Positions 18,184 to 27,593 of a stretch of DNA of 38,864 nt are shown here, one piece after another. The notes beneath the pieces were generated by a model. That model searched no databases, was not told where the DNA came from, and worked only from the letters and a program-made list of their open reading frames with translations. The stretch is from NCBI RefSeq assembly GCF_000525855.1, contig NZ_AODE01000021.1, positions 1 through 38,864 of the forward strand. The letters are read 5' to 3'. Both the position numbers and the translations under genes were made by a program. Position 1 is the stretch's first letter. Each line of letters starts with the position of its first letter. The DNA comes from Listeria cornellensis FSL F6-0969. Lineage in GTDB: Bacteria > Bacillota > Bacilli > Lactobacillales > Listeriaceae.

Positions 18184-18212
18184 AATATATCATAGGTTGA
18201 AAACGATTACAA
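18184..18212 (-). promoter_or_regulatory. Promoter and cre box of the PTS gene
   Basis: TTGTAA (18212-18207), 17 bases, TATATT (18189-18184). The sequence TTGAAAACGATTACA at 18197-18211 fits the cre consensus WTGNAANCGNWNNCW at every position and overlaps the -35 box and spacer, so CcpA would repress in the presence of preferred sugars. Confidence 0.75.
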
Positions 18213-18268
18213 GTGGTTTTTTTAAAATTTTTTTTATTTTTTTATTTTTAGCTTTAAAATTTGTGCGT

Positions 18269-20037
18269 TTATTTAACTTGATAGAGAATTGTGGAATTAT
18301 TTGTATAGTTTCCTTTTGATTCTGATATTTGAACTTTAATTTGATTCCCGCGAACGAGTTTGATTGGAATGCTAAAATTTCTAGTACTGCCTTTGATTAG
18401 TTTTTGTTCAGGAGTTATTGGTTTGCCTGCTAGATTTGTGATTCTGATATATTTCGTTTTTGTTTCATCAGCGTTCCAAATGATACTTCCTCTTAGCGCT
18501 TTATTGGAGTAAGTAACGGATTTTAGTGTTGTTCCAATATAATTTCTAGCGGTTTGAAGGAGTTTGCCATTGTTTTTGTTGTTATTTAGAAATAGGAGTT
18601 GCAAGGCGTCTTTTTTACTGGTGGAGGAACCGTCAACAACGTTTCCTAGGTTTGTACTACGAATATTGTTGTTAAAAACGCTGAGTAGTGCGGTTGGGTA
18701 GTAGGCTGTGCGATTATTTTCTGTTACTGGGACTTCGCGGATGTTGATGAGCGATCGGTAATAATTGTTGATTTTACCGATGATTCGGAAGTTGTTGGAT
18801 TGGATTGTGATACCGTTTAGAAGCGCTGCATCACTTATTCCTGCAAAAATTCGAACGGGATAATCAATGTTTCTTGATGTGAAGTTATTACCAGTGAGGA
18901 CGATGCCTTTTGGTCTGGTTAAGGTATTGCTTTTGCGCATATTGGTTGTGAAAAAGGCGAACGTGTCTGGGCTGTCGATGTTGATGGTGTTGCCTTGGTA
19001 TAAGGCGTATTGGGTGCCGCTTGCTCTGAGGGCGGTATATCTCGTATAGTTTGGAACCGCTTTGAGATGCCATTTTTTTTGCGATTAGTGGATTATTTGG
19101 ATTGACCTTATTTGCTCCCGTAGATAGGTTGATTTGGTTGTTTTTAACGGTGATATACTGATTTGCTGGGCCGTAGCTGTCGATTGCGGCATCTTGCATG
19201 CTGTCTAGTGTCTCGCCGCTTTTTTTTGACTGCGTCGTAGTGATAACTGCCGTAGCGTTGCATCCAATCGATGACTTGATTGTTGGAAATATTGATACTG
19301 CTGTTTCCGTAATACATCACAATACCAGTTCTGCCAAGGTTTTTTAGACGATTATTTGTGAGCGTGATGTTGTCTGAATAAGTTAGCGAAATACCGCTTT
19401 GTAAACCTGAATTTAAGAGTTGGCTATTTTGAATCGTGATATTTTTCGCTTTGGCGATGTTGATGATGCTCGTACCGACATTATTTGCATTGAATATCAT
19501 ATTGAAAATTTTGATGTTTGTCTTTAGTGCTCTCTTGGTGCTTGCTTTGTAACCAGCTGTGGTCTCTTCTTTTGTCGTCATACCTATATTCAGAAGGTTA
19601 TCTTGATAAAAATTAGTAGGATTGGTTAGGTAATTGAATTTTGATATTGTAGGATTATATTGTAGCGTAAAGTTTTGTAGGGTTATATCTGTGGCAGATT
19701 CTTGACTTGTTTGTGTTGAATCTGTAGTCATTGGGGCATTATTCATGGTTAGTGTTGTCGCTGTGGGGTTGGAATTTGGGCCGGTTAAAACGATATGTGA
19801 TTTCAAAATAATTTTCCCGTTTATATAAAATAAGCCTGTTGGTAATGTTACTTGTTTTGCTTTTGTTGCAGAGGCTTGGTTAATTACGGCTTGCAATATC
19901 TTGCCGTTTTGCGTTGCGATTTCTGGTGTTGTGCCTTTTATTAATGGTACAATGTCAGCCTTGGCTATTTGGGGTATAAGAAAAAATAGGAGTAGGCTAA
20001 AAATAATGCCTGTGATATACGTGATGGTTTTCGTCAT
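18269..20037 (-). CDS. Secreted right-handed beta-helix protein (two frameshifts)
   Basis: About 588 aa when restored. Residues 1-28 are a signal peptide (TKTITYITGII, hydrophobic core, ending IAKADI). The body is a parallel beta-helix of pectate-lyase or GH28 type: repeated rungs such as NITIQNSQLLNSGLQSGISL, NITLTNNRLKNLGRTGIVM and INISNNQVIDWM, with asparagine ladders. An early LPTGLFYINGKI segment resembles the start of other such proteins. A separate beta-rich C-terminal part ends QVSESKGNYTNNS-like. The frame breaks at T8 (19220-19227) and T8 (19073-19080). Removing one base at each gives YDAVKKSGETLDSMQDAAID and LIAKKWHLKAVPNYTRY. ATG 20037 is preferred to GTG 20046. Carbohydrate binding or cleavage is likely; specificity and catalytic residues cannot be assigned. 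Confidence 0.75.
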
Positions 20038-20094
20038 TTGAACCACCGCTTTCTTTAAATGTGTCGAAATTGTGACTTTTTCTTAATATACCGC

Positions 20095-20145
20095 AAAAAA
20101 ATACATTTCAAACGCACAAATTTTGCGTTTGAAATGTATTTTTTT
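20095..20145. terminator. Strong bidirectional terminator
   Basis: ATACATTTCAAACGC and GCGTTTGAAATGTAT pair perfectly (20101-20115, 20125-20139), with six As before and six Ts after. It ends the peptide-binding protein gene, whose stop codon lies in the T-run. Confidence 0.85.
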
Positions 20146-21799
20146 ACTTATTCTCTTTTGACATCCATTTATAATTCTCAGAACCGATTGGATATGCGAT
20201 GTAATCTTGTAGTGCTGCTTTTTGGAGATAAGCGCGTCCGCCTTGGTATAGTGGCACTAATGTTGCGTTATCTTTGAGCAAAATTTGTTCGGCTTTTAGA
20301 AGGGCATCCCAGCGTTTTTCTGGATCGTTGGATAGTGATCCTTTTGCGCCTAGTATTAATTTGTCATATTCTGTGTTAGAAAAGCCGGTGTGATTTCCTG
20401 GGCTATCTGTTAGAAAGAGGTTGAGGTATGTTAGTGGATCTGAGTAGTCTCCGCCCCATCCGCCGAGTAGCATTTCATAGTCTTGGCTAATATCGGCTAC
20501 AAAGCTTGCTTTTTGTGTGACTGTTTTGATGTTGACGGTCAATCCTGGTAGATTTTTTTGGAGTTGATCTTGCATGAACTCTGTTTGTTGTTTTTGTAGG
20601 GATGAATCGCCGGCTGTTAAGGCAATTGTTAGGTTTGATTTGCCGATTTCTTTTAGCCCTGATTCCCAGTATTTCTTAGCTTCTGTTGGATTGTAGCTTA
20701 AGAGATCGCCGTTTTGTTCGCGGAAATCTTCTTTTGTTTTGGGGTCGAACATGATTTTAGCTGGTACATTTCCGTTTAGTACGGCTGAGCCATTGGCAAG
20801 TAAACGGTCTACCATGGATTGTTTATCGATTGCCATGGCTAAGGCGCGGCGAATATTGACGTTTGCTAGGTCGGTTTTCTGCCCGTCCTTGCCTTGGTTC
20901 ATCTTGAGGTAGACGGAGCGTCCTGTGAAGGTTTTGTTGAAATCGGGATCGTCTTTGTATTTGGAAACGAATTCACCGTCAAGTTCGATGCGATCTAGTT
21001 TATCAGTTGTGTATAGGTTCAACGCCTGATTCGTGTCTTTTACAACTTGAACGTGGATTTTATTCGCTTTCACGTTCTTTTTGTCCCAGTATTTATTATT
21101 TTTAACGTAATCCCATGTCTTTTTCGTGCCATCCCAGTTTTCTAGTTTGAATGGGCCGTTGGAAATTAAGTTTTCGCTAGATAGAGCGTAGCGGTCACCT
21201 TGGCTCTCGATGTACGCTTGATTTTGTGGGAAGAATGTGCCGGTTGTGAGCAAGTCTTTGAAAATTGGTACTGGATTTTCGAGCTCGACTTGTAGCGTTT
21301 TATCGTCTAGCGCCTTGACGCCGAGCTGATCTGGGTCCATGTCACCTTTTAAAATTTGCGTCGCGTTCTTCACGATTTCTTCCATCTGCGGGCCATATGC
21401 AGCGGCTGATTTCGGATCGACGACTTTTTTCCATGCGTATTCAAAATCGGCAGCGGTTACTGGTGTTCCATTCGACCACTCGGCGTCTTCCTGAATTTTG
21501 AAAATCAGCGTTTTACCGCCGTCCTTTTCTTCTGGTTCTGCGGCAGCCATAGCGAGTGCTGGCTTGCCCTCTTTATCTAAACGGTATAATCCTTCATATA
21601 CTTGATTAATTGCTTTAAAACTGACGCTATTGTCCGCGGTCGTTGGATTCACGCCGGGTATTTCGCCTGTTTCCATGATGTTAATCGTGCTGGTTTCTTG
21701 TTTCTCCGTATCTTTTACTGCATCTTTTGACTGACAAGCGGCAAGTAATACAAGTCCTAATAGCATTAGGATGCCTAACATCTTTTTGCGCAAAATCAT
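20144..21799 (-). CDS. Oligopeptide ABC transporter substrate-binding lipoprotein
   Basis: A 551-aa extracellular solute-binding protein of family 5 (OppA-like). Residues 1-22 form a lipoprotein signal peptide with the lipobox LLAAC; the cysteine would be lipidated and anchored to the membrane. Family features include ISVNPTTADNSV-type IPGVNPTTADNSVSFKAINQVYEGLYR, the region EWSNGTPVTAADFEYAWKKVVDP and the C-terminal GGWGGDYSDPLTYL. ATG 21799 sits behind AAAAGGGGG. No permease or ATPase genes are adjacent, so it must work with a transporter encoded elsewhere or act as a stand-alone peptide or pheromone sensor. Its leader begins with a hairpin and T-run (separate entry). Confidence 0.9.
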   Translation of the reverse strand: MILRKKMLGILMLLGLVLLAACQSKDAVKDTEKQETSTINIMETGEIPGVNPTTADNSVSFKAINQVYEGLYRLDKEGKPALAMAAAEPEEKDGGKTLIFKIQEDAEWSNGTPVTAADFEYAWKKVVDPKSAAAYGPQMEEIVKNATQILKGDMDPDQLGVKALDDKTLQVELENPVPIFKDLLTTGTFFPQNQAYIESQGDRYALSSENLISNGPFKLENWDGTKKTWDYVKNNKYWDKKNVKANKIHVQVVKDTNQALNLYTTDKLDRIELDGEFVSKYKDDPDFNKTFTGRSVYLKMNQGKDGQKTDLANVNIRRALAMAIDKQSMVDRLLANGSAVLNGNVPAKIMFDPKTKEDFREQNGDLLSYNPTEAKKYWESGLKEIGKSNLTIALTAGDSSLQKQQTEFMQDQLQKNLPGLTVNIKTVTQKASFVADISQDYEMLLGGWGGDYSDPLTYLNLFLTDSPGNHTGFSNTEYDKLILGAKGSLSNDPEKRWDALLKAEQILLKDNATLVPLYQGGRAYLQKAALQDYIAYPIGSENYKWMSKENK

Positions 21800-21819
21800 G
21801 TCCCCCTTTTCATTTTGGC

Positions 21820-21866
21820 CTAAAAAAAGACCAAAGATATGTCTCCTTTTCAAGACATCTCTTTGG
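21820..21866 (-). terminator. Hairpin terminator upstream of the binding-protein gene
   Basis: CCAAAGAGATGTCT pairs with AGACATATCTTTGG (21866-21853 with 21844-21831), one mismatch, followed by TCTTTTTTTA. It can end transcripts from the DUF1648 gene. A possible promoter TTTACA-N17-TTTAAT lies just upstream of it, which would put the hairpin at the very start of the lipoprotein mRNA, about 15 bases before its ribosome binding site. Confidence 0.7.
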
Positions 21867-21910
21867 CTTTATTAAACCATAATCTGTATTCATTGTAAAC
21901 TGGAACTGTA

Positions 21911-22525
21911 CTATTTTTTATTTAAGTAGACGCCGGACCCGACAATGATAACAGTCATGGATAATAGCGCTGCAAGCATGATAATAGAGGGATCGTTGAA
22001 CATGAAGATACCGAGAAGTAAGAATGTGAATCCGACCACAGACAACGTTATAACAGTTATTTTTCTTAAGCTATTTCGGGATCTTGCGTCTATCTTTTTA
22101 AAGCCGATGAGTGTGAGCCATAAGAATATTTTTTTGGAATTTGAAAGGTACATCGCCGTCAGGACTAGGAGCGCTCCAACGAGTAGTAGGCTGTAGCGGC
22201 CTGTTGGGATTTCGTATCCTAGGCTAAACAGGATAATCGTCACCTGAATGATGGCGAGTAGGATTAGTAATGCGTAGAACATGTACTCAAATTCCAAGCG
22301 ATTATCTGGTTTTACTTTCTCTTTCCCGTAGTATTCTGTGCCGGTAAACATCACCATAAGGAAAGGAATTAAAATTAAGCCAAGCCATTTTTGGACGAAC
22401 ATATCGGGTGAAAAATCCGTTCCAAAATGTACCGCTACCTCGCTTGGGAGTAAGGGATACGTTGCTAAGGTTAAAACTAGTGTCGAAAAAATAACCATGC
22501 TTGGAAACATTCCAATTCTTTTCAT
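21911..22525 (-). CDS. DUF1648-domain membrane protein, SdpI-related
   Basis: A 204-aa membrane protein with six or so helices. The N-terminal segment, TLATYPLLPSEVAVHFGTDFSPD, is the DUF1648 motif (usually YxxLPxxIPxHFxxxGxxD) found in SdpI-type immunity proteins and in other integral membrane proteins. A helix-rich second half follows. ATG 22525 has AGAGGCG upstream. It lies 22 bases after the nicotinamidase-like gene and may be co-transcribed. Function unknown; toxin-immunity roles known for SdpI should not be assumed. Confidence 0.7.
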   Translation of the reverse strand: MKRIGMFPSMVIFSTLVLTLATYPLLPSEVAVHFGTDFSPDMFVQKWLGLILIPFLMVMFTGTEYYGKEKVKPDNRLEFEYMFYALLILLAIIQVTIILFSLGYEIPTGRYSLLLVGALLVLTAMYLSNSKKIFLWLTLIGFKKIDARSRNSLRKITVITLSVVGFTFLLLGIFMFNDPSIIMLAALLSMTVIIVGSGVYLNKK

Positions 22526-22547
22526 TCGTCTCGCCTCTTTCCTACAA

Positions 22548-23183
22548 TTAAATTTGGCGATACGTGGCTAATTCAGCTCGGTCCTTGGCTATCCTGACGT
22601 TTTTTAGAGTTCCTAGATACGCTGCTGTGTCGTGATAACCGCGCTCTGACAAAGCACGCGTCGCAGGCAAATATACAACCACCGCGAAACCTGCTCGTGA
22701 AAGCTGTTCCACCGTCGTTTTTACACAAAAATCAAAAGCTAATCCTCCAACAATAACAAGATCCACTTCTCGTTCTCGCAGAAATTCGATCACGCCGGTC
22801 GACAAGTTCTCGCGAATATCGTGATAACAGGCGCCGTATGGATGCAAATCAGGCTCCATTCCTTTCCAAACAAAAAGATCGTATTCGGATGGATGCGGCA
22901 TGTCGTCTAGTAGTTCAAAGCCTGGCGTACCTGGAACGCAGTGTTTCACCCAAGTCAGGTCAGCGTCTGGAAAATCGAGTGGCGCCAACATTTCTTCGGG
23001 GTCTGTGACGGTCCAAACGGCTTGTTCGGGGTGCGCGTCTTTACTGCCAATGCGAATGCTGCCCATTGTCGCCATAAATTGCAGTTCTGGCACGATAAGA
23101 TGACCTCCTGGAATGGGAAGTTCTTCTGGGCAAAGTGGTGTGAAACCTTTTTGTACGTCGACATCAAAAGTTGCTATTTTCAT
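22548..23183 (-). CDS. Cysteine hydrolase, nicotinamidase-like
   Basis: A 211-aa isochorismatase-fold hydrolase. The triad is visible: Asp in FDVDVQKGF, Lys in LTWVKHCVPGTPG and the nucleophile Cys in VGGLAFDFCVKTT. A metal-binding DxHxxxH-like segment is present as GSKDAHPEQAVW. These fit nicotinamidase (nicotinamide to nicotinate in NAD salvage), and the gene lies before a DHFR-like gene as I recall for lmo2571-lmo2572. The metal motif has Asp-Ala-His and lacks the second His, so other amidase substrates remain possible. ATG 23183 follows AAGGAG. Confidence 0.8.
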   Translation of the reverse strand: MKIATFDVDVQKGFTPLCPEELPIPGGHLIVPELQFMATMGSIRIGSKDAHPEQAVWTVTDPEEMLAPLDFPDADLTWVKHCVPGTPGFELLDDMPHPSEYDLFVWKGMEPDLHPYGACYHDIRENLSTGVIEFLREREVDLVIVGGLAFDFCVKTTVEQLSRAGFAVVVYLPATRALSERGYHDTAAYLGTLKNVRIAKDRAELATYRQI

Positions 23184-23189
23184 GATTCA

Positions 23190-23708
23190 TTACTCCTTTT
23201 TGCGATACGTCATCTGTGTAAACTGGCCAAATTTTACGACTTCTTCGAGATGTAGAAGCTCTCTTGCGCCTTTTTCAAAGAGTGGTGTGCCGTCTCCGAG
23301 AATAATCGGGGCCACCGTGATGATAAAGCGGTCGATTTGATTTTCTTCGAGGAATTTTTTCACTAATTGGGCGCCACCGACAAGCCAGATGCTCTTGCCT
23401 TCTGTTGTTTCGAGCCAATTTTTAACGGAACCATTTACAAACGCGGCGTATTCGTCTTTTGTACCCGCTTTTTCATTGGAAAAAACATAAACGTGCTTCT
23501 TGCTGTATGGAAAGGTGTCGGTGAGCGTGAATAATTGTTTGTAGGTGGTGTGACCCATTACGACGGTATCGATTTCATCTAGAAACGTTGTGTAGCCGTT
23601 ATCGCCTTTGCCTTCAATCTCTTCTAACCAGCCTACACTGCCGGATTCGTCCGCTATATATCCATCTAAACTCATGGCTATGAATAGGTCAATTTGTTTT
23701 TCTGTCAT
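23190..23708 (-). CDS. DHFR/RibD C-terminal domain protein
   Basis: A 172-aa single-domain protein of the RibD_C/YyaP family: IDLFIAMSLDGYIADESGSVGWLEE at the start, VMGHTTYKQL in the middle, and the NADPH-binding IWLVGGAQLVKKFLEENQID, then PIILGDGTPLF. These are the hallmarks of bacterial DHFR-like reductases of unknown substrate, distinct from true FolA. ATG 23708 begins 2 bases after the stop of the oxidoreductase gene; TTG 23717 is a less likely start. Probably co-transcribed with its neighbours. Confidence 0.85.
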   Translation of the reverse strand: MTEKQIDLFIAMSLDGYIADESGSVGWLEEIEGKGDNGYTTFLDEIDTVVMGHTTYKQLFTLTDTFPYSKKHVYVFSNEKAGTKDEYAAFVNGSVKNWLETTEGKSIWLVGGAQLVKKFLEENQIDRFIITVAPIILGDGTPLFEKGARELLHLEEVVKFGQFTQMTYRKKE

Positions 23709-23709
23709 C

Positions 23710-24721
23710 CTAATCAAATCCTTTCACTACTAGTTTTCCGATTGATTTCCCTGATTCTAGAATTCGGTGTGCTTCTTTTATTGTGGTTGCATTTATTGGT
23801 GTTAGCATCTGATTTAAGGTTGATTTTAGAGCACCTTTTTCAAATAATTGCGCGGATTTCGTCAAAATATCGTGTTGGCGTACTTTGTCGGGTGTATTAT
23901 ATTTGGAACGGGTAAACATGAATTCGTAGCTCACCGTCACGCTTTTATCTTTGATGAGGCTCATGGATACTGGGTTTTGGAGCTCTACGATGGAGCAAAT
24001 ATGACCTTGTGGAAAAATGATTTCTTGCATCGCGTCCCAATAAGCATCCGTGTTATGTAGGCATAAGATGTAGTCTACACCGTCAAAACCGAGTGCTTTT
24101 AACTGTGGAGAAAGTGGTTCGCGATGGTTGATGACATGCGTCGCACCTTGCTGTTTGGACCAAGTGATAGTCTCCTCTCGTGAGGCCGTCGTGATGACTT
24201 CCAAACCCGCCCAAACGGCGAGCTGCGTTGCGATGGAACCGACGCCACCTGAACCGTTAATGATAAGGAGTGATTTCCCAGCGTCGGCGTCAGTTGATAC
24301 GGATCCGGTCGAACAAGGCTTCCCACGCGGTAATCAGCGTGAGTGGCATGGCGGCGGCTTCTTCGATGGATAAATTGGCTGGTTTCGCGCCAACTAGATG
24401 TTCATCGACAAGCTGGAAATCGGCGTAACTTCCTGGCCGCGTCACGTCTCCCGCGTAGTAAACGGCATCGCCAACTTGGAATAACTCCACGGCATCGCCG
24501 ATTTCTGTCACAATTCCGACTGCGTCCCAACCGAGAATTCGGGGGTTTTCTTCCACGGTATCTTTTGGTGCCCGTAGTTTTGTATCGACAGGATTGACTG
24601 ATATGGCTTGAATTTGGACGAGTAGATCGTGTCCGCTAGCTTGTGGCGTTTCGATTGTGAGATCTAAGAAACTTTCTTCGGCTTCGATTGGTAAATATTT
24701 GTATAGTCCTACTATTTTCAT
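23710..24721 (-). CDS. MDR-family zinc-type oxidoreductase (frameshifted)
   Basis: An NADPH:quinone reductase-like medium-chain dehydrogenase of about 336 aa. The N-terminal half has SVNPVDTKLRAP, ILGWDAVGIVTEIGD and GDAVYYAGDVTRPGSYADF. The C-terminal half has the nucleotide-binding LLIINGSGGVGSIATQLA and later RILESGKSIGKLVV. The structural-zinc cysteines are absent, as is normal for the zeta-crystallin-like branch. The frame breaks at 24294-24295: AACTGACGCC needs one A fewer to read RIRITDADAGKSLLI. This is the one break not in a long homopolymer, so a real mutation is more conceivable here. ATG 24721 has GAGGTG upstream. Confidence 0.8.
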
Positions 24722-24823
24722 TTTTCAACACCTCGCCTTTTATTATTCCCCGTCTCCTTGAAAATAATGCATGGATTGGGAATTTTTTTGTGGAATTGAA
24801 AAAACACGAGTGGGTACAAATAA

Positions 24824-24863
24824 AAACAGGACACAAAGGAGCGGTTCCTTTTATGTCCTGTTT
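24824..24863 (-). terminator. Terminator of the pentitol operon
   Basis: AAACAGGACA with TGTCCTGTTT (10 bp) and AAAGGA with TCCTTT inside form a long two-part stem. TTTTTATTTG follows on the minus strand. It is 28 bases after the last gene of the operon. Confidence 0.85.
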
Positions 24864-24890
24864 ATCAGCAAAGTGAACATGAAAGAAAAA

Positions 24891-25535
24891 TCATTTTTTC
24901 ATGTTGGCTATCGCTTCTTCTAAATTTGTATTTTGAAACAAATAAGAACCTGCTACTAGGATGTCTACACCTGCTTGTTTGGCTTGTTTGGCGGTTTCTT
25001 GGTTGATGCCACCGTCTACTTCGATGAGATAGGAATAGTTGTTTTCTCTGCGCCAAATTGCTAGTTTTTCAATGTTGGTTAGTGTTTCTGGGATGAAGCT
25101 TTGACCGCCGAAGCCTGGGTTGACGGTCATTTGGAGGATCAGGTCGGCCTCGGATAGGACGGATGTTAGGCTTTCTGCGGGTGTGCCTGGATTTAAAACT
25201 ACGCCTGCTTTTGCGCCGGTTTGTTTGATGACTTTTAGGGTGGCATGGATGTGCGGGCAGGCTTCGACATGGACAGAAATGATGGCGGCTCCGGCGTTTG
25301 CGAATGCTTCGATGTAGCGTTCAGGTTCGGCGAGCATGAGATGGACGTCGAGTGGGATGCGAGTGCTTTTAGCGATTTGGGCGACCATGTCGATGCCGAA
25401 TGTGAGGTTGGGTACGAAATGTCCGTCCATCACATCGATGTGCAAGTAGTCGACGCCCGCGGATTCCATTCGGTTGATTTCCTCGCCAAGTTTTAGATAA
25501 TCGGCGGCGAGGAGAGATGGCGCGATGCGAGTCAT
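24891..25535 (-). CDS. rpe: Ribulose-phosphate 3-epimerase
   Basis: Interconverts D-ribulose 5-phosphate and D-xylulose 5-phosphate. The 214-aa TIM barrel has all canonical motifs: APSLLAADYLKLGEE, the metal-binding YLHIDVMDGHFVPNLTFG, DVHLMLAEPERYI, MTVNPGFGGQSFIP and the catalytic Asp in LIEVDGGINQET, then DILVAGSYLF. Compared with the AlsE-like paralogue upstream, this is the standard Rpe. ATG 25535 overlaps the transketolase stop by 4 bases. It is the last gene of the operon. Confidence 0.92.
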   Translation of the reverse strand: MTRIAPSLLAADYLKLGEEINRMESAGVDYLHIDVMDGHFVPNLTFGIDMVAQIAKSTRIPLDVHLMLAEPERYIEAFANAGAAIISVHVEACPHIHATLKVIKQTGAKAGVVLNPGTPAESLTSVLSEADLILQMTVNPGFGGQSFIPETLTNIEKLAIWRRENNYSYLIEVDGGINQETAKQAKQAGVDILVAGSYLFQNTNLEEAIANMKK

Positions 25536-27554
25536 GCTTTGACACCTTCTTTCGCGAGATGCTGTGCCGTTTTTTGTGCGATGTTTGAGGCTGTGAGACC
25601 GTACGCTTCGAAAAGTTGCGTTGCTGGGGCGGAGTCGCCGAAATGGTCGATGCCGATGTTGAGCCCAGCTGTTCCGGTGAATTCTTTCCAGCCGAATGTG
25701 GCGCCTGCTTCAATAGAGATGCGGGTTTTGACTGTGCTTGGTAGGACGCTTTCTTGGTAGGATTCGGTTGCCTTGGCAAAGCGGTCCCAACTTGGGAGAC
25801 TGACAACGGAGGCATCAATATGATGTTCGTTGTGCAGGACATGTTGGGTCTCTAAGGCTAGCGATACTTCGGAACCTGTCGCAATGAGGATGGCTTCTGG
25901 GAGGGCGGCGCGTGATGGTGATACGGTATAACCGCCTTGTTGGACGCCTTCATCAATGGTGGACTGTGGGTTCGAAAGGACTGGTAGGTCTTGGCGGGAC
26001 AGGACAAGTGCGATGGGACCCTCCTTGTTTTCCGCTGCGAGCGCCCATGCTATACGTGTTTCTTTGGCATCGGCTGGACGGATTATCGAGAGGCCAGGCA
26101 TAGCGCGTAGCGACGCCAAATGTTCGATAGGTTCGTGTGTTGGACCATCTTCGCCAACTGCGATACTATCGTGTGTGAAAACGTATGTGACGGGTAACTT
26201 CATGAGTGCTGCCATTCGGATGGCTGGTCGGATATAATCGGAAAATACGAAAAATGTGGACCCGAAAATGCGAAGTCCTCCGTGTAATGCCATTCCGTTC
26301 ATCATGGCCCCCATCGCGAATTCGCGGACGCCGAACCAGATATTACGCCCTGCTGGATTTTTTGCTGTGTAAGCTGGGCTTTCATCGATGAACGTTTTGT
26401 TGGAACAGCCTAAATCTGCAGAACCGCCGAATAGTTCGGGAAGTTTTCCTGCTAGCGCGTTGATCATGCTGCCAGACGCGCTTCGGGTTGCGATTTTTTT
26501 TACTCCCTGCTTCGTCAAAAGTTGGGAAATTGGATTGCCAGTCGGTTGGTAGTTTACCCGTGATGACGCGTTGGAATTCTGCGGCTAATTCTGGATATGC
26601 TTTGGTGTAATTAGTGACGAGATTGTTCCACTGTGTTTCTTTTTCCACGCCGATTTTGGGGTAATTTTTGAGATAGTCTTTTACTTGAACAGGAACAGTG
26701 AAGGCTTCGTGATTCCAATGGTAGGATTCTTTTGCGGCGGTGGCTTCGTATGCGCCGAGTGGGGCGCCGTGACTCGCGGAACTTCCTGCTTTTGTTGGGG
26801 CGCCGTAACCGATGATTGTCTTCACTTCGATGAGTGTTGGCTTCTGGCTCCTTTTTGCTTGTGTAATGGAAGCTTGGATGGCAGCCAAATCATTACCATC
26901 TTCTACGCGCAAAACTTCCCAGCCGTATGCTTCGAATCGAATTTGAACGTTTTCGCTGAAGGAGGCGCTTAAATCACCGTCTAGCGAGATGTCATTGGAA
27001 TCGTAGAGCACGATGAGTTTGTTTAGTTGGAGATGGCCTGCAAGTGAGGCTGCTTCGGACGCCACACCTTCCATCAAATCGCCGTCCCCGCAGATAGCGT
27101 AGGTAAAGTGGTCCACGATTTGGTATTCATCCTTGTTATATTGAGCGGCAAGGTGAGATTCGGCGAGCGCCATTCCTGCTGCCATCGCGATGCCTTGTCC
27201 CAGTGGCCCACTTGTTGCGTCTACACCTGCAGTAAAGCCCAGTTCTGGGTGACCGGGTGTTCTGCTTTCGTATTGGCGAAACTGTTTTAAGTCGCTTATT
27301 TCTAGGTCGTAGCCGAATAAATGAGTCAAACTGTAAAGTAAGGCTGATCCGTGTCCAGCGGCTAAAACGAAGCGGTCTCGGTTGAACCAGCTTGGATTTG
27401 TTGGATTGAAGTTTAGATTTTTCGCCCAGAGCATGTAAGCCATCGGAGCGGCTCCCATCGGCATTCCTGGATGACCTGAGTTTGCTTTTTCAATCATATC
27501 GATGGATAGCGTTCGCACCGTATCGATAGTTTGTTGATCTAATGTTTTTTTCAA
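25532..27554 (-). CDS. tkt: Transketolase (frameshifted)
   Basis: Thiamine-diphosphate enzyme transferring C2 units between sugar phosphates. The N-terminal half shows [47 protein letters not shown] and the ThDP motif GDGDLMEG followed by [10 protein letters not shown]. The second half shows [55 protein letters not shown] and the C-terminal domain. The frame breaks at T8 on the plus strand (26494-26501). With seven it reads [20 protein letters not shown] and the protein is about 673 aa. TTG 27554 is spaced 8 bases from GAGGAG, better than GTG 27563, which abuts it. In this operon it feeds xylulose 5-phosphate into glycolysis. Confidence 0.93.
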
Positions 27555-27593
27555 TGTATTCACTCCTCATTGTGATTTATCGCACATATATAC

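Noticed and set aside
24722-24823. SigB promoter upstream of the MDR oxidoreductase gene (GGGAAT near 24750)
   Set aside because: No GTTT box at the required distance.
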